Source: Tetracentron sinense
Taxonomy: Eukaryota > Streptophyta > Magnoliopsida > Trochodendrales > Trochodendraceae
NCBI GenBank assembly: GCA_015143295.1
Contig: CM026571.1
Span: 33,384,505 to 33,448,504 of the forward strand
DNA: 64,000 nt
Direction of reading: 5' to 3'
The notes beneath the pieces were generated by a model that worked only from the letters and a program-made list of their open reading frames with translations, had not been told where the DNA came from and searched no databases. Each line of letters starts with the position of its first letter. Position 1 is the first letter of the stretch. Positions 11,642 to 23,444 of this stretch are shown here, piece after piece. A program made the position numbers and the translations under genes.

Positions 11642-14600
11642 GCACCTTATTAGTGAACGAGTGTCTTGCCCGAGTGTTGATCGACATAGGATCCACTTAC
11701 TCTTTTGCATCACCCAGTTTTGAAAAGGGCTTTTCAACTGAGTCTACTCTGTTGTAGCGAGAGTTAACCATTGCGACTCCACTTGGCAAGTCAGTTGATA
11801 CGGACCGAATATACAAGGATAGTGTGGTTTAAGTGGGGGAGAATGAACTATTAGCTGACCTCATCATCCTAAATTTCCAAGACTTGAATTTCGACATCAT
11901 CCTAAGAATGGATTGGTTGTCAAACCACCATGACCATGTTGAATGCTTTGAACAGATGGTGAACTTCAGGCTGGAAGGAGTTAAGCCATTTCACTTTCGA
12001 GGATTGAGAGAAAGGGATATTGCCCGCCTCGAAACTTTGAGCATAGCAAACCTAGAATCACCAAATTCCTCAACCATTCTGGTTGTGAGTGAGTTCTTGG
12101 ATGTGTTTTCGAAAGAACTTCCCGGCTTGCCTCCTGATAGAGAGATCGAGTTCGCTATAGAGCTTACTCTGGGCACAGCTCCAATTTCAAGAGCTCCATA
12201 TAGAATGGCCCCGATTGAACTCAAGGAGTTTATGGTGCAGTTGGACAAATTGCAAAGCTTGGGTTTCATTAGACCGAGTGTCTCACCATGGGGTGCCCCA
12301 GTGCTATTTGTGAAGAAGAAAGATGGCTCAATGCGTATGTGCATTGATTATAGACAATTGAACAAGGTCACAATTAAGAATCGTTATCCTTTGCCACGGA
12401 TAGATGACCTATTTGACCAACTGAAGGGAGCGAGATTTTCTCCAAGATCGACCTTCGATCCGGCTATTATCAATTGAAGATCAAGGCAGAAGATATTTAG
12501 AACATGGTTTTCAGGACTCGGTATGGGCACTACGAGTTCCTTGTTATGCCTTTTGGTTTGACGAATGCACCGACATCATTCATGGATTTGATGAACCGGG
12601 TGTTCCGATCGTACTTAGATCGATGTCTGATTGTGTTCATTGATGACATTTTAGTGTATTCCCAGACACGGGAAGATCACGCACGAGACCTCCGCCTTGC
12701 TCTAGAGATGTTGAGAGAGCATAGGTTATACACCAAGTTAAGCAAGTGCGAATTCTGGTTAGAGAAGGTGGCATTCCTAGGCCACGTGGTGTTGGCCGAG
12801 GGTATCTCAGGTAATCGAGTGAAAATTAAGGAAATTATGAGCTAGGAGAGACCCAAGAGCGTCATTGAGATTCGGAGTTTCCTCGGTTTGGCAGACAACT
12901 ATCGGAGATTTGTAAAGGGATTCTCCAGTCTAGCTGCACTACTCACTTATCTTAAGCGGAAGAATGCCAAGTTTAGTTGGAGCGACAGATGTGAAGTTAG
13001 CTCACAGGAGTTGAAGAAATGCATTACTACGGCTCCCATACTCACAGTACCATTCGGGAGTGGTGGTTATATCGATTACAGTGATGCCTCCCATGTGGGG
13101 TTGGGATGTGTGCTCATGCCGCATGGTAAGGTCATTGCCTACACCTCGAGGCAATTAAAAGAGCACGAGAAGAATTATCCTACTCACGACTTAGACCTCG
13201 CCGCGGTTGTATTTGCCTTAAAAATTTGGTGACATCTTCTTTATGGGGAACAGTTCGAGGTATTCACAAATCATAAAAGCCTTAAGTATTTGTTTTCCTA
13301 GAAAGAGTTAAATCTGAGGCAAAGAAGATGGGTAGAGTTTTTGAAAGACTCTGAGTGCTCCATCCAATACCACCTGGGTAAAGCAAATGTGGTGGCAGAT
13401 ACATTGAGTAGGAAGTCACATGGGTTTGTTGCATACATGATGGTTCGAGAATTGAAGTTGTTGGAGGATGCCTCCAACCTCAACATTTGTTTCAATCCTC
13501 CTACTCATAGATCATTGATGGTAAATATCACGGTGAAACCATGTATCATTGATCGGATCCGGGAGTTGCAAGTAGCGGATGTCAAGTTGATTACTTTCCA
13601 TGACAAGGCGGTTAGCAAAGGAAGCGATGATTTCGCCACGAACGGTGATGGGGCAATCACGTTCAAGGGCAGACTTTGTGTCTCGGCCGATGTAGATCTT
13701 CGGAGAGAGATTTTTGATGAAGCTCACCGGTCCAAGTATACCGTTCACCCTGGGGGTACCAAGATGTATCGGAATCTCAAGGGGCACTTTTGGTGGTGGA
13801 ACATGAAGTGGAAAGTAGCGGAGTATGTATCTAGGTGCTTAGTGTGCCAGCAAGTCAAGGTCGAGCACAGGAGACTGGCTGGACTTTTGCAGTCCCTCCC
13901 TATTCCCGAGTGGAAATGGGAACACTTCTCCATGAATTTTACTGTGGGCTTGCCAAAGAAGGTTAGAAACACCGATGCTATATGGGTTGTAGTTGACAGA
14001 CTCACAAAATCCCCTCATTTCTTGCCGTATCGGACTACATTTAATTCAAATCAGTTGACTGCATTGTATATCAAAGAGATAGTCCGGTTGCACGGGGTGC
14101 CAGTGACCATTGTCTTAGACCGGGATCCAAGGTTCACATCCAGGTTTTGGAAGATCTTTCAGAGGGCCATGGGTTCATGACTAGACTTTAGCACCGCTTT
14201 TCATCCACAGACGGATGGGCAAACAGAATGGGTGAACCAAATCATCGAGGACATGTTCAGGGCATGTATGCTAGACTTTAAGGGAAGTTGGGAAGACTAC
14301 TTACCTTTAGTAGAGTTCGCTTATAATAATAGTTATCAAGCGAGCATTCAAATGGCGCCTTATGACGCTTTGTACAGGAGAAGTTGTAGATCCCCTTTGT
14401 ATTGGGATGAGGTTGGAGAAAGGAAGGTATTGGGCCCCGAATTGATTGAGCAGACTGCTAATAGGATCAAGATTATAAGGGAAAGACTGAAGGCTCCACA
14501 GGATTGCCAGAAGAGCTACGCCGACAACCGAAAGAGAGATCTTGAATTTTGAGTTGGCGACTAGTTTTTGTCAAAATTTCACCAACCAAGGATATTATGA

Positions 14601-14970
14601 GATTTGGGAAGAAAGGCAAGCTCAGTCCAAGATACGTGGGTCCGTTTGAGATCATCACTAGAGTCGGTGAGGTGACTTACCGTATCGCCTTGCCCGCTCA
14701 TATGGCGGCGGTCCATAATGTGTTCCATGTCTCTATGCTTCGAAAATATATCCCAGACCCATCCCATGTCATTGAGCTTGATCCGGTAAAAATCGGGAGG
14801 ATCTCACACTGATTGAGCAACCAATACAGATCTTGGACAGGCGAGATCAAGTCTTGAGTAACAAGACCATCCCTTTAGTCCTTGTAAGATGGCAACACCA
14901 CTCAGTAGAAGAAGCTACATGGGAGTGAGAGGCCGAAGTGAGAGAAAAATATCCTCAATTGTTTGTTTAG
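11642..14970 (+). pseudogene. pol: pol of element 1 (protease, RT, RNase H, integrase, chromodomain-like tail), broken
   Basis: Remains of the replication polyprotein. Protease: DIGSTYSF near 11680 (sibling DTGSTHSF, so the T of the active-site triad is replaced). [21 protein letters not shown] near 12310-12360 and FIDDILVYS near 12637-12660. RNase [14 protein letters not shown] near 13077. Integrase: zinc-binding H-H-C-C near 13720-13850, with the catalytic D and D visible and E in TEWVNQ (R to W next to it). GPY/F-like module and chromodomain-like LVRWQHHS end at 14970. A frameshift at about 12435-12500, another at about 14550 and one near 14800, plus stops such as TAG at 12843, TGA at 13231, TAG at 13300 and TGA at 14178, prevent function. 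Most stops are C-to-T or G-to-A changes relative to siblings. Confidence 0.88.
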
Positions 14971-15048
14971 GACTTTGGCTCTCTTTTGTAATTTCTTGTT
15001 GTTTTGTACATGTATGTCCCGTCCAAATTTCGAGGACGAAATTTTTGT

Positions 15049-15060
15049 AAGGGGGAAGAA
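15049..15060 (+). promoter_or_regulatory. Polypurine tract of element 1
   Basis: AAGGGGGAAGAA lies immediately before the 3' LTR, where plus-strand DNA synthesis would be primed. The conserved TTTCGAGGACGAAAT sits about 20 nt upstream, as in elements 2 and 3. Confidence 0.85.
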
Positions 15061-17505
15061 TGTAGCACCTCGGAACTTTTAGTACCTAATGAACAGTGTT
15101 TTAGCCAATTGGCCTTCCACGCAGTCCAATAAATAAATAAAGAAGAATTTTGAAATTCTAAAACGCTGGAAATGTTCCTTTTCGAATGACGAGTCCAACG
15201 CAAGTTGAATCGTCAAAAAATCCGACGAACGAGCCAAAAGTTATGGCTGAAATACCAAAGTGAGGAAAAATGAGGGAAAACAATAAAATCTGGAAAGTGC
15301 GATCGATTGTAAGATCGGTGCAATCGATCGCATATAGGCAAAATTGGCCCCAAACATTTTGGACCATATGTGATAGATGAGGTGCCAGGTGTGACAGATC
15401 GTAGGGATTTGCAATCGATCGCAAGAGTGTGCGATCGATCGTATGCAAGAGAAAATTAGACAAAAACTCTTGGGTTCATGTGCGATAGATCGCATCAATG
15501 TGCAATCGATCGCACTGACCTGCGATCGATCATAGTTAAGTGTGCGATCGATCGCAATTAAGTATGCGATCGATCGCACGCGGTAACTAATGCCAAAATT
15601 GAGGGTTTTAAACCCTTGATCTATTGAGGGGTCCTCATTTTGGGGATTTTCTAAACCTAGAGGAGAGAAAGAAGAAGAAAGATTTGGGAAAAAACTTCCA
15701 AGGAAGTTGGATTGAGATCAAGTAGAGTCCAAATCAAGGTGGATCATCGTCACCTAGCAAGGACTCCTCCATCTTCAAGTGGTGTCCTTCCTCAACCAAG
15801 GAAGTTCCAAAACATGGGTTTCCTTTAAGATCAAGCTTTGGATATCAAGGTTAGTACACCCTACTAACTACCTTAGCATTAACCTAGTTTCTTGTGTATA
15901 TGTGTGTATTGAATCTCCCCTATCTTCCCTTTTTAATTCGAATGCATAACTTCCCTAAATTAAACAAGATAAAGGATGAAGGTGGGGGTGTATGAATGGA
16001 TGGTGGATGTGGAGGTGATTGGATGCCGTTTGGATGTGGTGTGATGTGTGTATGAAAAATGGTGGAAGGGTACTCTACAAATAATAAACACACTTTGATA
16101 TTTTGATGGAATGTATGCACTAAAAAGAGGAAATGAAATGTTGCATACCATGTATTTGATTTAATGCCCAAATTAGATGTTTGCCAATCAATAAAGAATA
16201 TGAAAGCATGAATATGTGTAGTTTCCTCCAAATTCGTAACCTTAATCAAATGCTATATATATGTCACCTAAATTCTTACATGCTTAGGTTAGAAATTGAT
16301 ATGCTATGCACCATCCCTCATGATGTAAATGTCTACATGATTATTACAATTGCTAGACACACCCACACATACATACATGGACCGGTTTTCTAAGAGTATA
16401 TGTATATGATAAACTAAACGAGAACAAGAGTTGTGATTCATGATACACACGATAAAGCCGGACATCGGGCCGGTCAAGGGTAGGGCATATCCCTAGGATA
16501 TGTCATGCCCGACTCACAAGGAAAACAAGCATGAATTTCAAGGGTAGGGCATATTGCAAGATATGTCATACCTGGCTCACAAGGAAACAAGACAAAGGGG
16601 TTGGTGTACCTTTTTCTATATATATATTTCGTTGAAGGGAACTGACGTTCCCGGCTCACAAGTCGTTTCAAGGGCACTAACCTCTAGCTCATAAGTATAC
16701 AAGCAAGTCAAGTCAAGAACATAACAAGAACAAGCAAGACAAGTGATTTCAAGCAAGGCGAGATAAACACGTGAAATTCTCACGAATAAGACCAAGACAA
16801 GAAACAAGTTTTCAAACATGACGAACAAAAATTTTGAAAGAAATATGAAAGACTATTTCCAAATATAAGACATGCTTTTAAAGTACAAGTTGTATCGGAG
16901 TTTTCGCATTCATTCAAGCATGTCAAGATTATCATATTGCTTTACTTTCAATGCGATTGTTGTATGCCGCTATTAATTGTTTTAAATGGATGTGATGAAC
17001 TATATCTTGTTGCCTTGTGTGATTGTTATTGCTATTGTTAGCTAGTAGCTTGTACTCGCTGAGTATTCCATACTGAACCGTACCTTTATGTTGGCAGGCA
17101 CCGAGGAAGCCCTCAACCTTGAGCCTTGGGTTGAGGAAGAGTATGTTGAAGAGAGAGAGCTTCCTATCCCGATACTGTCGTTGGAGGATAGGGACCGCGA
17201 TGTTTGGCCTTACTTAGATTACTGTTGAGTATAGTGGGCTCAATAGTTCTTTTTGTATTTTGATAGGTGGACATGTCCACCTTTGACTTGATATGTTTTG
17301 TATATATTCACTTAAAATACAGACCACCTTATATAGAAATGAAAAAATTAGTTCACGCTTCCGCACTCATGTTTTAGCTGCCGTACTCTGATTATTGTAG
17401 TTATGGTATTATGTTTACCTTGTTCATTACAGCATGGTTTGATAGGTACGAATAGTCACCTCTAAAGTATCCCTTAACTCCTAGGGGGTATTTTGGGGCG
17501 CGACA
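15061..17505 (+). repeat. 3' LTR of element 1
   Basis: Starts TGTAGCACCTCGG and ends GGGGCGCGACA, 2445 bp. It keeps the fuller palindrome cluster (about 15297-15583, at least nine GATCGATC-type palindromes), the donor-like AAG|GTTAG at 15849/15850 and two copies of the 62-64 bp unit (16480-16580). The short open segment runs 17088-17228 here without an internal stop. Confidence 0.93.
17088..17228 (+). other. LTR-borne short open segment (PWVEEEY peptide), element 1 3' LTR
   Basis: The frame from ATG 17088 runs open through EPWVEEEYVEE, EDRDRDVWPYLDYC to TGA 17226-17228. This is the best preserved copy in element 1. The acceptor-like TTGGCAG|G ends at 17097, and a decayed stem-loop lies just upstream (about 17060-17077). 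Confidence 0.5.
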
Positions 17506-17683
17506 TCATCTTTGACATGTGAAGCTCTTTTCATACTTCACGCTTTTGAATGTTGGACTAATGTTCTTGCAATCTGAATTTTATATAAACTTTATAGAAA
17601 CATTAGTATCAAAATAAAAATTTCATTATTATGTTATCATCAAAATTATTAGGGTACACAAGGTTGTAACCTTTAGGCTAACA
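17506..17683 (-). repeat. Copia-like solo LTR, 5' end (second half)
   Basis: On the minus strand this starts TGTTAGCCTAAAGG and continues with AATTATTTTGAT-like and CATAATAATGAAAT words that match the first 120 bp of the solo LTR at 41862. It therefore completes the LTR piece at 6112-7486 that element 1 split. The 17506-17510 bases are also the target duplication of element 1. Confidence 0.75.
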
Positions 17684-18330
17684 TATTTTCTCCATGAAAA
17701 AAATACTTTTTATTAATTGAGACATTTTTGACGAACAATTGTGTGGGCCAAAGAAAGTAACTTTCTAGAACAAGTGGATTTTCATGCTAACCAAATGCCA
17801 ACAATTTTCTTCATTTTTCCTTTTCTTTTTCTTTCTTTCCTTTCATCTGAACCAAATGAAGCCCTAATGAATTAATTGTATCCTACGAAAATACCAAACT
17901 ACTGTAATATTAAATAGAATGGTATTCAATACTTATGTTTTGGAAAAAAATATTAGTGAACGTTACCAAGTTCACTAGTCTTGGTGAACAATAGCATTCC
18001 CATGTATATGTAGTAATCACAGTAAGAAGAGATTTATCAATTAGAATATAATATTATATTATATTCTAAGCTCTATATTTATTAATAAAAATATTTCATT
18101 TCATAAATTTCTTGTGGTGACAATACATTTTTCTATTCAAACTTCTTATAGGTATAAATGCATTTGGCTAACCGTTAGAGAATATAAAAAAGAATAGGAA
18201 TTATTGCATCCCAGCATCTCAAGTTCATTCATATTATATCTTGGTGAAGAGTGGAATGACAAGTATCAAAAACGTTGTTCCTACAACTTAAGTGCTCCTT
18301 CCCAATGCTTTTCAAGAGCTTCTTTCTTTA
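17684..18330. other. Unassigned AT-rich spacer
   Basis: No gene, structured repeat or transposon end was recognised. It contains a CT-rich run near 17817-17850 and AT-rich tracts. It is the target sequence into which the copia-like LTR inserted. Confidence 0.5.
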
Positions 18331-18494
18331 GAGTTCGGATGGGCAACAGCGCTAGCTGTTGCCTGATTGTGTCTACAAAAACACGGGGGCCCATCTCTGT
18401 TGTTTGGGGCCTACCCTATTGAATGTTGGCCTATGTTTTTGTAGACACAACCGGGCAATATCGCAACAGCTAGCGCTGTTGCCCATCCGAACTC
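18331..18494. mobile_element. Hairpin MITE (164 bp, near-perfect inverted repeat)
   Basis: The left arm GAGTTCGGATGGGCAACAGC continues through GCTAGCTGTTGCC and GTGTCTACAAAAACA; the right arm is its reverse complement and ends GCCCATCCGAACTC. Arms are about 55-60 bp with a central loop of about 45 bp. The flanks are T-rich (CTTTA / CTTTTTTT), so the duplication size cannot be told. Superfamily not assigned. Confidence 0.75.
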
Positions 18495-20285
18495 CTTTTT
18501 TTTTATGATTCAACCGAAAAAAAGGATATGGTGTTTGTGAGCATGGGATTTTCCAACCCCACTTTCACAATTTATTTGTTGGTTTGACTGAGAGTCGGCA
18601 CCTATTCATTTTAAGGGATAGGTCCCGGATGGTTGGATAAGGCAAATGGCCTATAAAAGTTAGGTAAGTGGTTCGATTAAGTCTTGAGGAAGGTGTTAGG
18701 CACCCCAAGACCCTCGTTTTATAACGGTTACCTACTTCTTAAATTTAAGCCAAAGTTTAATCTCAATATTAGTTAAAATGCCAAAGTATTTAAGTGAATA
18801 TTAATCCAAGAAAAAGAGAAAGCTAGATGGCTATGGTCAAATCCGAGTAGGGTTGCCTACGTACTCGCAAAGTGAAATCAGACCGAGCGTAATTCTGACA
18901 CATGAGCCCGTGCCAAGACTAAGGGGTATGTGTGTGTGTGCATAGGGGTGGTCAAGGGTCTAGCCCTGGGGCTAGGGTTTAGTTGACCGGGGAGGTCAAG
19001 TGCACAAGGGTTGAGTCTAACCGTGGTTAGAAGGGTCTAACCATGGTTAGGGGCTAACCATGGTTAGGAAAGGTCAAATAGATCTTTTATATTATTTTTC
19101 ATGTTTTTTGGATTTTTGATGATATTTGGTAAGATAGGGAGACTTAATTGTGGTTAAACTAATCGGGGTTGAGTTAACCATGGTTATAGGGGGTAAACAA
19201 AGCTAATAGGTCCATTTTTTTTGGTCTTTTTGAATTTTTCTATTTTTTTGTAATTTTTATGATTTTATGTGCATTTACAAGTGGGGTAAGCTTAACTAGG
19301 GTTAAAAGTTAATCGAGATTGAACTAACCCCAGTTAGAAGTTTGGTTAGGGTCAAAGTTGGGCCTAGCACGTGGCAGAGCCTCAGTGGACCTTTGATTGG
19401 GCCAGGGACTTGTGCAAAGCCACTTTTATGCAATACAGGGAATGACTCCATTCAGTTTACTGTTATTCCCAATACAGCACAGATTGGGAATGTCTGTAAA
19501 CGTATTGGCGCCATTCTTGTATTACAAGAACAGCAATGTTGCAGCCAGTAGGGGAGCTCAGGGGTTATGCCACATAGACTGATGGACCCAAGGATAAGTA
19601 AGGGCATGGTGCCATGTGTCTTGGGCCCAGTGTGGGCCCTGGCTTGGCTCAGGTTAGGCCCACAAGGCCCCTATTATCATTGGTTTAAAAAAAATTCCGG
19701 ATGTCAGTAATGGGATTACCGACATTCTGTATAAGTTTGGTTTTGTCTTATTAAACCCTAGTTAAGCTAACCCCAGGTGCCTAAAAAGCTCAGGGGTGAT
19801 AGAGGGGAGTCCCATGGACCCAAAACAGGCCCTGGATTGGACCAGGACCTCACCATTTGTGAGCTATGATCTCTACAGCAAAAACATCCATAATGGCAGT
19901 AGTTATTCTACCGCCCTTACTGGATTTTTTTAGAAAATGAAAATCCAACTATGGTGCTGTTCCACGATGCTTTTTGTAATGACCCGTATTTAATTCACGG
20001 CATTCGTAATTCTATGAGTGGAATTTTTAAATAAATGTACCTAAAATAATGTGTAAATCCTAAGAGAAATCAATGCATTAAAATATAGAATCACAAAACT
20101 CATTTAATTCACTCAATTTAGTGAATTTATGGAGATAAATTGCACTAAATAAAAAAGGAACAAAAAGTAGCAAAAAAGTAAAAAAAAAAAAAAAAATTCC
20201 GGTGCTAGCAATCGATCGCCCAAAACGGCTTTGGGCTGAGGGCTTGCACTTTTTTGTGGTTTTTGAGTCCCTAGGGCTCCCAATG

Positions 20286-20293
20286 TATAAATA
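20286..20293 (+). promoter_or_regulatory. TATA-like box in solo LTR
   Basis: TATAAATA follows the palindrome region and precedes a purine-rich leader, the same order as in the LTRs of elements 2 and 3. Confidence 0.5.
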
Positions 20294-20621
20294 TCCCTTT
20301 TATACTCGTGGAGAGGGTTTTCTTAAGCCTTCTAAACCTAAAAGAGAGAATTTTTGAGAGATCAAAAAGAGAGAAACTGTAAGAGTTCAAAGATTTGGTC
20401 AGAGAAGGAGAAAAGAGACGTGAAGATCAAGGTAGAACCTTGTTTCGCAAGCGATAGATCGTAGAGAGACGATCAAGTGAGGTAAATAACAGATCTAATA
20501 TTCAATATTTTGAGTATTTAAGTTAAATAATGAATAAAAAGAGATGAATCTAGGCAAGGATGTAAGAATAGGTGGGATCTGAAGAACTATAGTTGCCTCT
20601 ATATTAATGTTGGTGGATCTA

Positions 20622-20960
20622 TTAAATAGGATGTGAAGAACATGTTTATGATCTCAGTTATTATTTTTATGAATAAAATAGGATGTGAAGAACAAGTTTA
20701 TGATCTCAGTTATTATTTTTGCGATTAAAATAGGATGTGAAGAACCTAATTTTTATATATTATTATTGATGGTTAAAATAAGATGTGAAGAACCTATCTG
20801 CGATGTATTGTTTCTTGATAGTTAAAATAGGATGTGAAGAACCCATGTATAATATTGTATCATTATTTTGATGGTTAAAAATAGGATGTGGAGAACCGAT
20901 TTATGATTTTGGTTTCATTATTGTGATGGATAAAAATAGGATGTGAAATACCTAATTATG
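20622..20960 (+). repeat. Minisatellite inside the solo LTR
   Basis: Seven imperfect units of about 50-60 bp share the core AAAATAGGATGTGAAGAAC followed by an AT-rich, variable tail (for example TTTATGATCTCAGTTATT). It lies within the region between the putative splice donor and the short open segment. Confidence 0.85.
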
Positions 20961-22106
20961 ATACCTTTTATTTATTCTCGAATCATTAAATACGAATGAC
21001 CATGTTTAAATTAATTATGATTCAACAAGGGGATTGGGAAAGTTATTTGAAGTAGGTGGAGTTATAAGGAGAATGAGATTATGGATGAGATGAAATGGAT
21101 GATTTAATTGGTGATATTTTAACAATATATGAGCTTGATTTTATGTTTAAGACCAGGAGAATTATTATTAATTAAAGACATTATAATTAAGAGGCTAAAC
21201 TTCAGTAAAACGAATAGGAGATTTCAATATGTAAGTTAGCTCGTGAATTATGAATCTTTTAATGACATTGGTGATGTTTGATTGTAGTATTATAAGAAAT
21301 ACGATAAATTGTGTGTTTCTGTTATATCTTTAATACATGATATACTATTGGGTAAACGAACCTTTGATGGAAGTCGAGCTTGCCTAGGCCTGGTTAACAT
21401 AGTGGTATAGGACGCTATGGTGAGATGTCCTACGGCCCTCGACGATTAGTCTTAGGTGCAATTTAAACAAGAGATATATCATTGTGTACTCACGAATGAA
21501 ATATCGGTGAAAGTAAGAAAAGAAATTAAAGACATTAATGAGATGTTAAGTAACACCAAAAGTAAAGTAAGAAAAGTATGAAAGTAAGAAAAGAAAAGGA
21601 CACACGAAAACGATAATGTATGTTGCGTTGCACACCACCGGATACCATCAGAAAGGGCGAGATATATGCCAAAGTAAGTAAGCCATCGTACCGGGAAATG
21701 TACTAACCCGTCCATACCGGATAATGTACGAAGGGTGGTATCTCGGTAAAGTAAAGTATAGTAACCCCTTTCCTTATACGGTAAAGCGGTATTTTAAGTT
21801 ATTACAAATGCATGTGAATCGGTATTGGTGTGATGATAATATATGAAATACGAAAAGTAAGAAAAGAAAGAAAAGCAAGGAAAGAAAGAAAAGTAAGAAA
21901 GAAATAACAGAAAGAAGAAAAAAAAAAAAAAGAAAGAAAATTAGCATAATGTAAATGTTTAGCTTCCGCACTCTGATTTTATATGTAAGTAAATGTGTGA
22001 AGTGATGAAATGCATGTAAACGTTATTCTTTATATTGTTTATTATGCTCTGTTATATACGCGGAGTAACTCGTTTACTCAGCCGATGACTTTTGTTGTCG
22101 GCAGGT

Positions 22107-22238
22107 CTAGGTTCAGGTTCAAGTTCAGGTTTTGACATTTGTGCATCCGGCCCTTGGGAAGAAGAAGAATACATCAAGGAACCTGAAGGTGATTATCCCG
22201 AGGAAGAAAGGGACCTTGATCGATGGCCCTATTATTGA
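22107..22238 (+). other. LTR-borne short open segment (PWEEEEY peptide), solo LTR
   Basis: Open from 22089 to TGA 22236-22238. The peptide has a Gly/Ser-rich start and then GPWEEEEYIKEPE and EEERDLDRWPYY before the stop. It matches the segment in elements 1 and 2 at P-W-x-E-E-E-Y and at R-D-x-D-x-W-P-Y, although the nucleotide sequence is quite different. TCGGCAG|G ends at 22104. Confidence 0.5.
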
Positions 22239-23444
22239 AATTGTGTTATGGTTATTTAAATTCCGAATGATTTTAATTATTGACAGAGACACGTGTTATT
22301 AGTCTTTTATGTTTATGGTCCAGATGGGTGACTAGGATTTATTACTTTTCAGTTAGATTATGAGATTGGAGTTTTAGTTGATGTTTTATTTTAAGAAAAA
22401 AAAATTTAGGTCCATATTTTTTTGCCTTAATTGCTTTTAACAGGATGATCATTAAGTGAGTCACGTGCTAAGATCTCACATCCTTCTAGGTGGAGTTTTG
22501 GGGCGTGGCACTTTTAGGGGGTTCCTCATGAACTGAGGACCCTCCAGAATACTGGTGGAAGTGGTGAGAGGATTTGTGGATGGTTTGTGAAGGTGTGGGG
22601 GATCATGTGAGGTTCCACTGCCTAGGGAGGAGGCAAGGAACCCCTCCTAAACTAAAAACAACTGAGCTAAACCCCTTAAAACTTGGACCAGGGGTTTACA
22701 GGTGCTCGAAAATAGGAAGAAAGGGGTAGGGTAGGTCCCAACCTTGCTGGTGTGCCTGCTGTGGTGACTAGAGGTGGCTCTCGGTGGCGCTGCTGCGAGT
22801 GGGAGGTCTGACCTTCAGATTTTGAGGGTTTTTAGGAGTTTGAGAGGTCTGAGGGTGTTGAGGGACTTCGAATTCCTTCAGGGTTTCCCTACCGTGGTTC
22901 AGCCTGAGTTTGGTAATGGGGTGAGCTTGGGTTTTATAGACAATGGGTGTGGGGATATAGAAGGGAATATGACAGGGATGGGAGGAGGTCTCAGGCGTGT
23001 GGAGGGGTGTTCTGGGGAGGTTCAGGGGTGTGCCTGCACCCTGGCCGAGTAGGTGGAGGCGATGGAGTGCATAGGGGGTGGCTGTAGGTCTGCATACATG
23101 CAAGATCAACAATGGCGGTAGACTATCTACCGCCATTCTCAAATACACAAGTTTGAGAATGTCGGTAGATAATCTACTGACATTCTGAAATTTTAAAACA
23201 AAAGACCAGCACCCCCAGGGCTTGAACTAGGGTTAGCTTGGGCTACCTAGGATTTGACTTAAGGTTATGTAGGGTTTAGGCTTAGGGCTACCTAGGGTTT
23301 AGGCTTAACTATGGTTTAGACCTAGGGTTTAGACTAAGGTTGTCCTAAAGTTTAGCTGAGGTTGACCTAGGATTAGGATTGAACTAACCAAGGTTAATTT
23401 TGTTAACCATGGTTAAAGGGGGGTGTAAAAATGGGGTTCTGACA

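Larger units (their letters stand above)
7487..17505 (+). mobile_element. Ty3/gypsy chromovirus element 1 (Tekay-like), degenerate
   Basis: This complete but inactive LTR retrotransposon of about 10.0 kb lies between 5-bp duplications TCATC (7482-7486 and 17506-17510). Order: LTR, tRNA-iMet primer site, gag, protease, reverse transcriptase, RNase H, integrase, chromodomain-like tail, polypurine tract, LTR. Domain order with integrase last, plus the C-terminal tail, makes it a chromovirus; the Tekay/Del assignment comes from family resemblance. It inserted into an older copia-like LTR. Many stops and at least two frameshifts break the polyprotein. The two LTRs differ visibly, including copy number of palindromic and 62-64 bp repeats, so it is older than element 3. 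Confidence 0.93.
19975..22510 (+). repeat. Nested solo LTR of a Tekay-like chromovirus
   Basis: Starts TGTAATGACCCG and ends TTGGGGCGTGGCA, 2536 bp, with target duplication CTTTT at 19970-19974 and 22511-22515. It resembles the LTRs of elements 1-3 in layout: a GATCGATCG palindrome upstream (about 20208), TATAAATA at about 20286, a leader, donor-like GAG|GTAAAT at 20481/20482, a repeat-rich middle, a stem-loop at 22063-22079 and the short open segment at 22107-22238. The interior and other LTR have been lost, as expected from LTR-LTR recombination. Confidence 0.88.
18536..23444 (+). repeat. Solo LTR (gypsy-like), interrupted by another solo LTR
   Basis: Starts TGTGAGCATGGG and ends GGGGTTCTGACA, flanked by GTGTT at 18531-18535 and 23445-23449. 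Without the nested insert it is about 2368 bp. The start region has GAGAGTCGGCACCTATT and GGTGTTAGGCACCCC, phrases seen in plant Ty3/gypsy Tat/Ogre-like LTRs (from memory of the family; inference). It contains repeated palindromes CTAACCATGGTTAG (19015-19070, 23395-23415). The stretch of about 90-125 codons open at 22768-23148 on both strands is not supported as a gene. Confidence 0.8.

Noticed and set aside
20622-20960. CRISPR-like array
   Set aside because: Regularly spaced repeats, but they are imperfect, the tails are related to each other, and the setting is a plant LTR.
22768-23148. Overlapping ORFs of 126 codons (minus) and 92 codons (plus)
   Set aside because: They lie entirely within the outer solo LTR, overlap each other on opposite strands and show no domain or codon pattern of a gene.
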